Source: Gammaproteobacteria bacterium
GTDB taxonomy: Bacteria > Pseudomonadota > Gammaproteobacteria > Pseudomonadales > Azotimanducaceae
DNA length: 32,074 nt
Direction of reading: 5' to 3'
NCBI GenBank assembly: GCA_018666555.1
Contig: JABIZD010000141.1
Span: 1 to 32,074 of the forward strand
The position numbers and the translations under genes were made by a program. This document shows, piece by piece, positions 16,573 to 23,142 of this stretch. Numbering within the stretch: the stretch's first letter is position 1; the number at the start of each line of letters is the position of its first letter. The notes beneath the pieces were generated by a model that had not been told where the DNA came from, made no database searches, and saw only the letters and a list, made by a program, of their open reading frames with translations.

Positions 16573-16762
16573 GATTATATCTTCTGCGACTTAAAAATAA
16601 AATACTTCAGGGTTTGCTTTCGGCGCTGCAGATATGACAAATTAATGGCTAGTTGAAACCAGATTTAGCTCATTCCTGGTAAAGCGTTTAAACCACCTGA
16701 TCCTTAACGATCCAGGTATAAAATAACCAAGAAAAAAGAAAGCATTTTGTTAGGAGAAACCT

Positions 16763-17353
16763 ATGACGCTGCTTAACCCATATAATACTCCCCCATCCAA
16801 AGAACTGGAAACCCTGTTCAATCTGGTATCACAATCCATGGGGTTTGTTCCAAACAGTATGCGGACAATGGCGCATTGGCCCGAACTTTTGCAGCACTTT
16901 AGTCAGCTCGCCGGTACGATCCTAAATACCGGCCTATTGCCAGCAGATCTTAAACAACTAATCGCTCACGTGGCTTCGACGGCGTCAGGATGCCAATACT
17001 GCCAGGCGCATACAGGACACCAGGCAGTGCACAAAGGGGTGACAAAAGAAAAGTTAATGGCTGCATTCGAATTTAAAACCAGCGACCTGTTCTCCCATGC
17101 TGAAAAAGCTGCACTGGATGTCGCCCTGCATGCAGGGACCTCCCCTAACGGTATCGAACCCACACACATGCAAACACTGCTAAACCATTTCAATGAGCGA
17201 GAGGCAGTTGAGATAATCTCGGTTATTTCCCTATTCGGCTTTCTTAATCGATGGAATGATTCACTGGCAACAACCCTGGAGTCGGGCCCGCTTGAATTTG
17301 CAGAGGCGACGCTTAGTAAAACAGGCTGGGAACCAGGCAAACATAGTACTTAA
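16763..17353 (+). CDS. Carboxymuconolactone decarboxylase family protein (AhpD-like)
   Basis: This 196-aa alpha-helical protein is of the CMD/AhpD family. The redox-active pair is Cys77 and Cys80 with His83 (ASGCQYCQAH), the arrangement used by AhpD-type alkylhydroperoxidases for disulfide exchange. Upstream NSMRTMAHWPELLQHFSQL and downstream EISVISLFGFLNRWND (residues spaced as in the family) complete two CMD-like modules. True decarboxylases lack the CxxC, so a peroxidase-like or thiol-reducing role is more likely. TTAGGAGAAACCT provides a good ribosome site. Being divergent from the tetR/RND operon, it could share oxidative or xenobiotic stress control. Its stop overlaps that of the converging DUF3293 gene by 4 bases. 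Confidence 0.85.
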   Translation: MTLLNPYNTPPSKELETLFNLVSQSMGFVPNSMRTMAHWPELLQHFSQLAGTILNTGLLPADLKQLIAHVASTASGCQYCQAHTGHQAVHKGVTKEKLMAAFEFKTSDLFSHAEKAALDVALHAGTSPNGIEPTHMQTLLNHFNEREAVEIISVISLFGFLNRWNDSLATTLESGPLEFAEATLSKTGWEPGKHST

Positions 17354-17763
17354 TCAAGTGTGATAAGTTCTGGAATACAAGAAGGTGGCACCCAAAGATA
17401 AGCTTTCTGTTGAAATTGCTCCGCCCATTGCGCCGCTTGCTGCTTGTCAAGGCCGAGAACAACGTAGCTTTGCTGAGTCCAGTCTGAAGCAGGGTTTTCT
17501 ATCACGGCAATGAAATAATTCAATCTCTCCGCTTCAATTAAACCAAGCAGTTGCATTTGTCTATCAACACTTTCATCCTCCCAGGAATCTGCTCCATTAG
17601 GTCTAATTGCAGACAGAAACGCGGCAGTGTCGACAGCGAAACTCTGCATTAACAAACGCATCCCGTCGTGTCTTTCCGCCACCTTCAGAACAATAGGTGG
17701 ATCATCTAAAATGATAAAATCAGATTCATTATATAATGTCTTCTGTTCAACTGTACTTCCCAT
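17350..17763 (-). CDS. DUF3293-like protein
   Basis: This 137-aa soluble protein has the DUF3293 pattern. FLSAIRPNGADSWEDESVDR matches the 'ITAxNPxS...N' core. A middle LLGLIEAERLNYFIAVIENP leads to WTQQSYVVLGLDKQQAAQWA, and the end QKAYLWVPPSCIPELI matches the family's 'A..W....PEL' close. The family has no known activity; members are small cytoplasmic proteins. The N-terminal 50 residues are not part of the family core. It converges on the CMD gene with overlapping stop codons (TTAA), so there is no room for a terminator between them. Confidence 0.65.
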   Translation of the reverse strand: MGSTVEQKTLYNESDFIILDDPPIVLKVAERHDGMRLLMQSFAVDTAAFLSAIRPNGADSWEDESVDRQMQLLGLIEAERLNYFIAVIENPASDWTQQSYVVLGLDKQQAAQWAEQFQQKAYLWVPPSCIPELITLD

Positions 17764-17956
17764 TTATCTAACTCACCTTACCTATTTCTCGGCAGCCGCA
17801 TGTGCCAGCATTGTTCTCATTGTATGAGCTTACAGATTCACCGTGTTGATATTAATTTACGGGCTAAATCACCAGAAATGATTTTTTCATTGTTTATTCG
17901 TGGTGTATTATAACCCTAGAAAAATGTACCGTAGTCTTGTTCGCGCAGGATAGCAT

Positions 17957-18028
17957 ATGAATCAGGGCTTTCTAATTATCCATACTGATATTCCTTCTTC
18001 CTCCAGATCATTAAGAGTCCGCCACTGA
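17957..18028 (+). CDS. Possible 23-codon upstream ORF before the diguanylate cyclase
   Basis: The ATG at 17957 is preceded by AGGA with a 6-base spacer and opens 23 codons (MNQGFLIIHTDIPSSSRSLR...) ending with TGA at 18026-18028. That is 7 bases before the GTG start of the diguanylate cyclase. The GTG itself has no good ribosome site, so re-initiation from this leader is a plausible way to translate it. It may also be chance. Confidence 0.25.
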   Translation: MNQGFLIIHTDIPSSSRSLRVRH

Positions 18029-18035
18029 AACCATT

Positions 18036-18923
18036 GTGAATACGCCTCTGGAATTCCAAATCAAGCTTGCTGCTACCAATAGAGCCGCATTCCTGATAGC
18101 ACTGAATCTCTTGCTAACCGTGGCTCTGAGCTTCTATTTGATGTATGGCGCTACATTAAACTCGGCCATAACCCCGCTTGTTCTGGTGTTCGACTCAGCC
18201 TCCTGCGTTGCGATATTTGCCATGTTCGTAGCCGCAAGCACAATCAAAGTGACCTTAGCCTCAAGGCCTATCTTGTTAATCAGTCTCTTTATCCTACAGA
18301 CAGGAAATGTGCTGGATACAGCCACCCATCTATATATCGTCGAAAATTCAAACTGGCCAATCCTGGCTGACGCACTCATTTTAATCAGTGAACTGGGCCT
18401 GGCGGCAGTTGCATTCCGTTTCGTCCGGGGTGCTAATGACATAACCAATCGAGACCCGTTAACAGGTCTACACAATCGAAGCCATCACATGCGACAACTA
18501 TCTCGATTATTAAAGGAAAGTCATAAACGCCAGCAATCCGTAGCCGTCGTTGCTATAGACCTGGATCACTTTAAACACATCAATGATGTTCATGGCCATG
18601 GCTACGGTGACAAGGTGCTACAGACTGTCGCCAGCGTTTTGAAAGAGAGGGTCTCTGGCGCTGACCTTGTTTCCAGGACAGGAGGTGAGGAATTTGAAAT
18701 CGTCATTTCAAATATCGATGAACCTGCCGCCAAGGCCTTCGCTGAAAAAGTACGCGAAAGCATCAATGCCATCTCCATGGACAGACTGGATTCATTAACT
18801 GCCAGTCTAGGTGTCGCTGTGAGTCATCTAACCGAAGGCCTGCCATCCCTTAGGCAACGCGCCGATGCAGCCGCTTATCAGGCAAAGAATTCTGGACGTA
18901 ACAGGGTATATCTGGCTAACTAA
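18036..18923 (+). CDS. Membrane-bound diguanylate cyclase (GGDEF domain)
   Basis: This 295-aa protein makes cyclic di-GMP from two GTP. Four hydrophobic segments (about 17-38, 46-69, 77-95 and 109-130) form an N-terminal membrane sensor of no recognised family. The GGDEF domain follows from about residue 134: NRDPLTGLHNRS, DLDHFKHINDVHGHGYGDKV with the metal-binding Asp, and the active-site GGEEF at 216-220. The usual inhibitory RxxD site five residues before GGEEF reads SGAD, so product inhibition should be lost. There is no EAL domain. Start is GTG at 18036 with a weak ribosome site. The gene is flanked by roughly 270- and 220-base intergenic regions, suggesting an independent unit. Confidence 0.9.
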   Translation: MNTPLEFQIKLAATNRAAFLIALNLLLTVALSFYLMYGATLNSAITPLVLVFDSASCVAIFAMFVAASTIKVTLASRPILLISLFILQTGNVLDTATHLYIVENSNWPILADALILISELGLAAVAFRFVRGANDITNRDPLTGLHNRSHHMRQLSRLLKESHKRQQSVAVVAIDLDHFKHINDVHGHGYGDKVLQTVASVLKERVSGADLVSRTGGEEFEIVISNIDEPAAKAFAEKVRESINAISMDRLDSLTASLGVAVSHLTEGLPSLRQRADAAAYQAKNSGRNRVYLAN

Positions 18924-18939
18924 TCAGTCAATCGAGACC

Positions 18940-18960
18940 AGCATACCTGTCCGGGATGCT
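18940..18960. other. Short hairpin downstream of the diguanylate cyclase
   Basis: AGCAT (18940-18944) pairs with ATGCT (18956-18960), with an inner CC/GG pair and a 5-base loop. It starts 17 bases after the stop. No T-run follows, so it may only stabilise the mRNA end. The remainder of the region to 19143 shows nothing I recognise. Confidence 0.3.
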
Positions 18961-19143
18961 TAACAAGGCCAGACACTGCGTAATTAGCTGAACGAGTACA
19001 GTGCATTAACGGCCTTTACAGTATAGAAAATGTCACCGGCAGGAAATTCATACCACTTTAAGCCAATTTAGATCGCCCCATTAAAGAGTTTGGTCCCGCT
19101 TGCGCCAATCGCCCATTGTTCTAATCTAGATTGCTAAATCATT

Positions 19144-19941
19144 TCACCCAGGTAACGGACAATTAATGGTCTCCCCTGATTTTAGCGATGGGTGACCGGC
19201 GGGCTGAAAGGTAAGAATCATCGCTCTTCTCGAATTTGATGACTTATTCTCTCCAGAACCGTGGATGAGATGAGGGTCAAAGAAGATAAGCGACCCCGGG
19301 CACACTTCAAACAATACCTCATCAGCCAGGTCAATGACTTTTGAATCAGTATAAAATCCACCTAGTTGAGATCCATCAACTCTACCCGGCAAGCATCCAG
19401 CCTTGTGACTACCGACAATAGCACGCAAGCACCCATTCTCTCTATCGAATGAATCAAAACTAATCATAACATTAGGTAACAAATCCACATGGCCACTATC
19501 ATGGACCCAGTAAGGAGAATCTTGATGCCAGTCAAAGGCAGAACCACCAGGGCCTTTGCAATTAAGTTTATTCGTCCAAAGCGCTAAAGCCGAGCAACCC
19601 AGTATCGATTGCATTGGCTGCAATAATCGTTGTTCTGACAGCAGCACGGCCAGGTTTTCTGCAAGACTGTGCACTGGCTCAATAACCCGCAGGTCCTTAG
19701 ACTCAGGAGTGTGTTCGAATTGAATAGTATATTCGGCAAAGTCAACAAAACTTTTACCATCCAACGTGTATGACTTACCTTGCCTCGCCAGCTGCAAAGC
19801 AGTTTCAATCGCCTCTTCAACCCCTAGATGAAAACCATGAATTTCTTCATCGGTGAAAACACCCTGCCTGACAACAAAGCCTTCATCCTTATATCGTTTT
19901 AATTCCTGGTCGGAGAAACCGAACTGTCTATCCATAACCAT
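19144..19941 (-). CDS. Phytanoyl-CoA dioxygenase (PhyH) family protein
   Basis: This 265-aa non-heme Fe(II)/2-oxoglutarate oxygenase has a double-stranded beta-helix fold. The iron triad is His139 and Asp141 (FDWHQDSPYW) plus His227 (LIHGSGENK). The 2-oxoglutarate-binding Arg follows in SNSRRAMILTFQ, and NVMISFDSFDRENGCLRAIV GSHK is the typical middle of the family. PhyH proteins hydroxylate CoA thioesters, or in bacteria many small molecules; the substrate is not deducible. Two in-frame starts 6 bases apart exist; AAGG sits 8 bases before the second (19935), which may be the true one. It appears monocistronic, 60 bases downstream of the FxLYD stop. Confidence 0.87.
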   Translation of the reverse strand: MVMDRQFGFSDQELKRYKDEGFVVRQGVFTDEEIHGFHLGVEEAIETALQLARQGKSYTLDGKSFVDFAEYTIQFEHTPESKDLRVIEPVHSLAENLAVLLSEQRLLQPMQSILGCSALALWTNKLNCKGPGGSAFDWHQDSPYWVHDSGHVDLLPNVMISFDSFDRENGCLRAIVGSHKAGCLPGRVDGSQLGGFYTDSKVIDLADEVLFEVCPGSLIFFDPHLIHGSGENKSSNSRRAMILTFQPAGHPSLKSGETINCPLPG

Positions 19942-20001
19942 AACCTTAGGTCTCTCGACTGAGCATCAAGCATATTCACTTTCGGTTGTGCTTGACTGCA
20001 C

Positions 20002-20439
20002 CTATGATTCAACCCGATCCTGACCCGCCCACCAATCGAGGGCCCGTACATTACAACGAGAAATATTTCTTAATTCGGTAGTATCCATGAAGGTTTTTGA
20101 CTCACCCGGCTGCAATATCGACTCCTCACTCAGGACATAAATCAACCCGGTGTCCACCACCTGGCCTTGATCATTCTTCCAGATGGATTGGACCGTCACC
20201 ATCGTTACCGGAACATTGCCTCTATTGACGATCTCTCCTTCTACTCGGGTCACTTGCCCAGACCGACTACAATTAGTCATGGAGGCGCTTACCCAGGTCC
20301 GAGTATGGTCCTTCTCCACAGGTGCTATTGTTGCCTCCTCAACTGGAATAATGGTATCGGTATCAAGCAGGACATAAAGCGAAGCAATAATTAATACTAC
20401 CAGCACAGCAATTATAGCCGGGGCCTTTTCATCAGGCAT
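20002..20439 (-). CDS. FxLYD-domain membrane-anchored protein
   Basis: This 145-aa protein has one N-terminal membrane anchor (APAIIAVLVVLIIASLYVLL, about 6-25) and a periplasmic immunoglobulin-like FxLYD domain. RVEGEIVNRGNVPVTMVTVQ and LSEESILQPGESKTFMDTTE show the characteristic strand-turn-strand layout, as in DUF3426/FxLYD proteins. A cysteine pair (TNCSRS and SRCNVRA) could form a disulfide in the periplasm. Its start overlaps the stop of the GNAT gene by 8 bases, so the two are coupled. The function is unknown; such domains often mediate protein contacts. Confidence 0.65.
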   Translation of the reverse strand: MPDEKAPAIIAVLVVLIIASLYVLLDTDTIIPVEEATIAPVEKDHTRTWVSASMTNCSRSGQVTRVEGEIVNRGNVPVTMVTVQSIWKNDQGQVVDTGLIYVLSEESILQPGESKTFMDTTELRNISRCNVRALDWWAGQDRVES

Positions 20440-20926
20440 GTAGATCTAACACCATGAGCAACACCTCCTTTTGGCCCTGTTCCGTTAATTGCGTACCAAC
20501 GACGCGAAAGCCCAATTTTTCATGTAATGCAAGTGAAGCTGGATTGGCCGGAAATCGATTTACTTCGCAGGTAAGCATCGGTATTCCAGTTGATTTCGCA
20601 TGGCCAATCAGACCCTGGTACAGAGCCTGCGCAACTCCGTCACGCCGGAACGAGGAGGCAACGATAATTCGATCGATATACAGAAAGCTGGCAAATTTAT
20701 CTACAAACCATTGATAGTTTATACTCTTGTACGACTTACCGGTTGTCATCGCGATTACAAAACCAGCCAGTGTTCCCTGATCTGTTATGGCCTGATTAAA
20801 TATTTCCGCACGCTCATAAAAATATTGCATATCAGACAGGTCAATCAAGTTAACATGCGGAAGACTGGCATTATTCAAAACTAACAAATCACTAAACTTA
20901 CCATCTACAACGGGTTCAATCTTCAC
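20432..20926 (-). CDS. GNAT-family N-acetyltransferase, GTG start
   Basis: This 164-aa enzyme is of the GCN5-related acetyltransferase fold, moving an acetyl group from acetyl-CoA to an amine. Motif A is visible at about residue 86-105: FLYIDRIIVASSFRRDGVAQ, in which RRDGVAQ is the (R/Q)xxGx(G/A) pyrophosphate loop. Motif B (PANPASLALHEKLGFRVVGT) has the usual Asn and aromatic residues. The substrate is not predictable. The start is GTG at 20926 with GAGG six bases upstream. It is the first gene of a two-gene unit with the FxLYD protein. The 179-base divergent spacer to the TPR gene must hold both promoters; nothing specific is visible in it. Confidence 0.85.
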   Translation of the reverse strand: MKIEPVVDGKFSDLLVLNNASLPHVNLIDLSDMQYFYERAEIFNQAITDQGTLAGFVIAMTTGKSYKSINYQWFVDKFASFLYIDRIIVASSFRRDGVAQALYQGLIGHAKSTGIPMLTCEVNRFPANPASLALHEKLGFRVVGTQLTEQGQKEVLLMVLDLHA

Positions 20927-21105
20927 TTATACCTCACTCGCCCTAGCCGATGTCTGATCACAAATACATTTCCTGTCGGATCAGCAGTTCGGTAAACTCA
21001 AACAGACAGGAACCAGTATGATCATTGAACCTCATGTGGTGTATTGATTCAATATCTGTATTTTACCTGAGTACCAGACCATTCTGCGCTTGAGATATTT
21101 ATTAT

Positions 21106-21432
21106 ATGACCAATACAGACAATCTAGAAAAACTGCTAGCCAAGGGAATGGATAGTGCATTGCTTAGGTTCGGCTTAGGTAGTGCTTACTTCAACACTGG
21201 CAATTATACCGAGGCGGTAGAGCACCTTCAGCGCTGCATCGCTTTAGATTCGGATTATACGGCAGCATTCAAGTTACTCGGCAAGGCGCTGTATCATCAG
21301 CAACAATGGCAGGCTGCGGTCGACGTTTTCAGCCAGGGATGTGAAAGTGCTTTACAAAACGGTGACAAACAAGCTGAGAAGGAAATGCAGGTGTTTACCC
21401 AGAAAATAAAACGCAGGCTATCAAAGCATTAA
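21106..21432 (+). CDS. Small tetratricopeptide-repeat protein
   Basis: This 108-aa soluble protein carries about two to three TPR helix pairs. ALLRFGLGSAYFNTGNYTEA (about 20-39) and AAFKLLGKALYHQQQWQAAV (about 54-73) show the G-A-Y/L pattern with the conserved Ala and small residues of the 34-residue repeat. A third, partial repeat ends in a charged helix. TPRs mediate protein-protein contacts. There is no signal peptide and no catalytic domain, so it is a probable adaptor or scaffold. The ribosome site is weak, and its 3' end converges on the dehydrogenase-like gene with 38 bases between. Confidence 0.82.
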   Translation: MTNTDNLEKLLAKGMDSALLRFGLGSAYFNTGNYTEAVEHLQRCIALDSDYTAAFKLLGKALYHQQQWQAAVDVFSQGCESALQNGDKQAEKEMQVFTQKIKRRLSKH

Positions 21433-21462
21433 CCCCACTGGATCAACCCTTCATCCTTCATT

Positions 21463-21488
21463 ATCGACTTTTACGATCGACTTTTACG
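21463..21488. repeat. Exact 13-bp tandem duplication at a gene end
   Basis: ATCGACTTTTACG occurs twice head-to-tail (21463-21475 and 21476-21488). It spans the stop codon of the minus-strand dehydrogenase-like gene: the last codons lie in the second copy and the first copy provides the new stop. Removing one copy would end the protein one residue earlier, so the change is nearly neutral. It looks like a recent slippage event. Confidence 0.75.
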
Positions 21489-22301
21489 CTTAATCAATCG
21501 ACTGTACATTTCAACTAGCCTATAGTCGGTTGCCCAGCCTTCGATGTTGGCAACCACATCGGCACGTTCAAGCATGATCATTTCCAGTTCGGTTAAAAAA
21601 GCATTTAACGCGGCTAGACTATCGGATATATCTACTTGCATCATGTCTACTGCATAAGCCTTAGCAACCGCCAGTCCTTCTGATAGCCCGTGCCGGTATA
21701 GTAACCCTGTAAAAGCCAATAGAATCGAACCCGCTTCATAGAGCGGAAACGACTTGATCATGGGTGCCTCTAATCGATCTCCATCAACAAGCACTAAACC
21801 ATCGAATAACACGACTCCTTTGGACATCTCAGGTAAAAATTCGTCCTTGGCAGGAATCTCAATTGTTAAACCTGCTCGGTCGCGAGGGATCTGATAAAAG
21901 GAAGCTGAATGTGATTTTCCAACCATCACTATTAAATCATCGATGACCGAAGCCGCTGCAACCCAGGTCTTTGCTCCATACAGGCAATGTTCTCCCATTG
22001 ATGATGTTTCAATGGTAACGCCCGGTCTGCCCTGGGCACCCTCACTAGCACAAAAAGCAGCCCATCTATTTGATCTAATGGAAAATACTCGCCGCATTGC
22101 AACCTGATAACCTGCCGAGAATACCCAAGCCATTCGGTCGGCCAGCATGCCACCCACGAATGCCAGTGTCGCCAGGTCTACCGAGGCAGGCAGGCTCGAT
22201 TGCCAGGTATCATAATAACTTTGCTCATCCGGCATTGCTGCCGTGGTCAGTACCGCTTCGATCAGGTTTAGGTCAAGGCCTTTTAATCGCTCCTGATTCA
22301 T
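21471..22301 (-). CDS. Acyl-CoA dehydrogenase-like protein, short and divergent
   Basis: This 276-aa protein has acyl-CoA-dehydrogenase (ACAD) features: a helical N-terminus, then WAAFCASEGAQGRPGVTIE in the middle beta-domain. This is followed by GAKTWVAAASVIDDLIVMVG, corresponding to the 'G.K.WIT.A..AD...V' strands, and a helical C-terminal region. The usual C-terminal FAD/substrate motif (GGTxEIQ) and catalytic glutamate are absent, and it is about 100 residues shorter than a typical ACAD. It may be inactive or one half of a heteromeric enzyme, as in some steroid-degrading ACADs. The start at 22301 is supported by GGAGG four bases upstream; the frame continues 7 codons to a GTG without a ribosome site. 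The array of 20-bp repeats lies upstream of it. Confidence 0.65.
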   Translation of the reverse strand: MNQERLKGLDLNLIEAVLTTAAMPDEQSYYDTWQSSLPASVDLATLAFVGGMLADRMAWVFSAGYQVAMRRVFSIRSNRWAAFCASEGAQGRPGVTIETSSMGEHCLYGAKTWVAAASVIDDLIVMVGKSHSASFYQIPRDRAGLTIEIPAKDEFLPEMSKGVVLFDGLVLVDGDRLEAPMIKSFPLYEAGSILLAFTGLLYRHGLSEGLAVAKAYAVDMMQVDISDSLAALNAFLTELEMIMLERADVVANIEGWATDYRLVEMYSRLIKRKSRS

Positions 22302-22340
22302 TTTTCCTCCAGGCAAATTCACTAAATATAATTAACCGTA

Positions 22341-22540
22341 AAGATTAACTGAAAAATCGGCTAAAAAAGGTACCTATCTAAAAGAAAAGCTGACTAGGTA
22401 AAAGAAAAGATGACTAGGTAAAAGAAAAGATGACTGGGTAATAGAGAAAGTGACTATCTAATAAAAAACTCATTCCTTTTAAAAAAACTGACTATCCTGA
22501 TAAAAAACTGATAATCCAATAAAGAGCTGACTAGATAATT
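22341..22540. repeat. Array of about ten degenerate 20-bp tandem repeats
   Basis: From 22381 the 20-base unit AAAGAAAAGATGACTAGGTA repeats almost perfectly three times (22381, 22401, 22421) and more loosely at 22441. Degraded copies in the same 20-base register continue both ways: 22341 and 22361 upstream, and 22461 to 22540 downstream. In these the A-rich half and CTGACTA or CTGATAA half remain. The array fills most of the 320-base gap (22302-22621) between the dehydrogenase-like gene and the DUF454-like gene, both on the minus strand. It is A-rich on the plus strand. Twenty bases is close to two helical turns, so the A-tracts fall on one face. Confidence 0.85.
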
Positions 22541-22621
22541 TGGCCATCAAAACAAACTGCAATGACTTTGGTTGACGCGAGCAATCCCTCGGTAACCCTA
22601 TGCTGGGTTGATTGGATCCTA

Positions 22622-22978
22622 TCAATATCGAGCCTTGCTCCACTTGGTTTGCAACCAATGGCCCATCGCAGCAGCCAAGACAGGCACTACTTTTAACCAC
22701 TTGCGGTTTCTCAACAAGGTACCCTCGCTGACTAGCAGTTGACGATAGGCGTACAACACCTTCGCGCAGCGCTGCCGCCCGTCTCGCATCTTTAACTCAA
22801 CTGCTCGAAAGGTGGGATTAGTGTCAAGCCAGACCTGAAGGTCGGGAAATGCCCTGGCAAAACAAATGACGGCGAGGAACAAAAACACCACGCCCGGTAT
22901 TACCGGCATAATCAATCCAAACAGGCCTAACAACACCAATATGAACCCTGCAACCCCATAAAGTAATTTTGCTAACAT
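22622..22978 (-). CDS. DUF454-like (YbaN-type) inner-membrane protein
   Basis: This 118-aa membrane protein has two or three hydrophobic segments. LLYGVAGFILVLLGLFGLIM is followed by PVIPGVVFLFLAVICFARAF, and a third weaker segment lies near the end (WLKVVPVLAAAMGHWL). The pattern 'G..G.I.P.IPG..F.L.A..CFAR..P.L..WL..N..F' fits DUF454 (YbaN), whose function is unknown. PGPGW-type proteins are a less likely alternative. GAGAG precedes the ATG by 9 bases. It lies 164 bases downstream of the hydratase/dehydrogenase on the same strand, with a strong hairpin between them. Confidence 0.68.
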   Translation of the reverse strand: MLAKLLYGVAGFILVLLGLFGLIMPVIPGVVFLFLAVICFARAFPDLQVWLDTNPTFRAVELKMRDGRQRCAKVLYAYRQLLVSEGTLLRNRKWLKVVPVLAAAMGHWLQTKWSKARY

Positions 22979-23051
22979 CGCTATTCATCTCTCCCGAAAA
23001 AATAATTCAATTTTGCAATCGAATCTCTCTAATTATTCAGGAGTATGTGCA

Positions 23052-23100
23052 TATCCCATGCCAGAAGCCAAAAACCTATTTCCGGCTTCTGCAAGGGATA
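23052..23100. terminator. Long two-part hairpin between hydratase/dehydrogenase and DUF454-like genes
   Basis: TATCCC (23052-23057) pairs with GGGATA (23095-23100). Inside it CAGAAGCC (23062-23069) pairs with GGCTTCTG (23084-23091), giving 6 plus 8 perfect base pairs separated by a small internal loop. The end loop contains five A's (T's on the minus strand). The T-run is in the loop and not after the stem, so it is not a textbook intrinsic terminator. Its place 43 bases after the hydratase/dehydrogenase stop suggests an mRNA 3'-end or attenuating structure. Confidence 0.5.
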
Positions 23101-23142
23101 GGGTCAAATCAAGACGATCATAAGCACTAAATACTGGCCAAA

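Noticed and set aside
22341-22540. CRISPR array
   Set aside because: Units are contiguous 20-mers without unique spacers and with gradual decay, and no cas gene is present.
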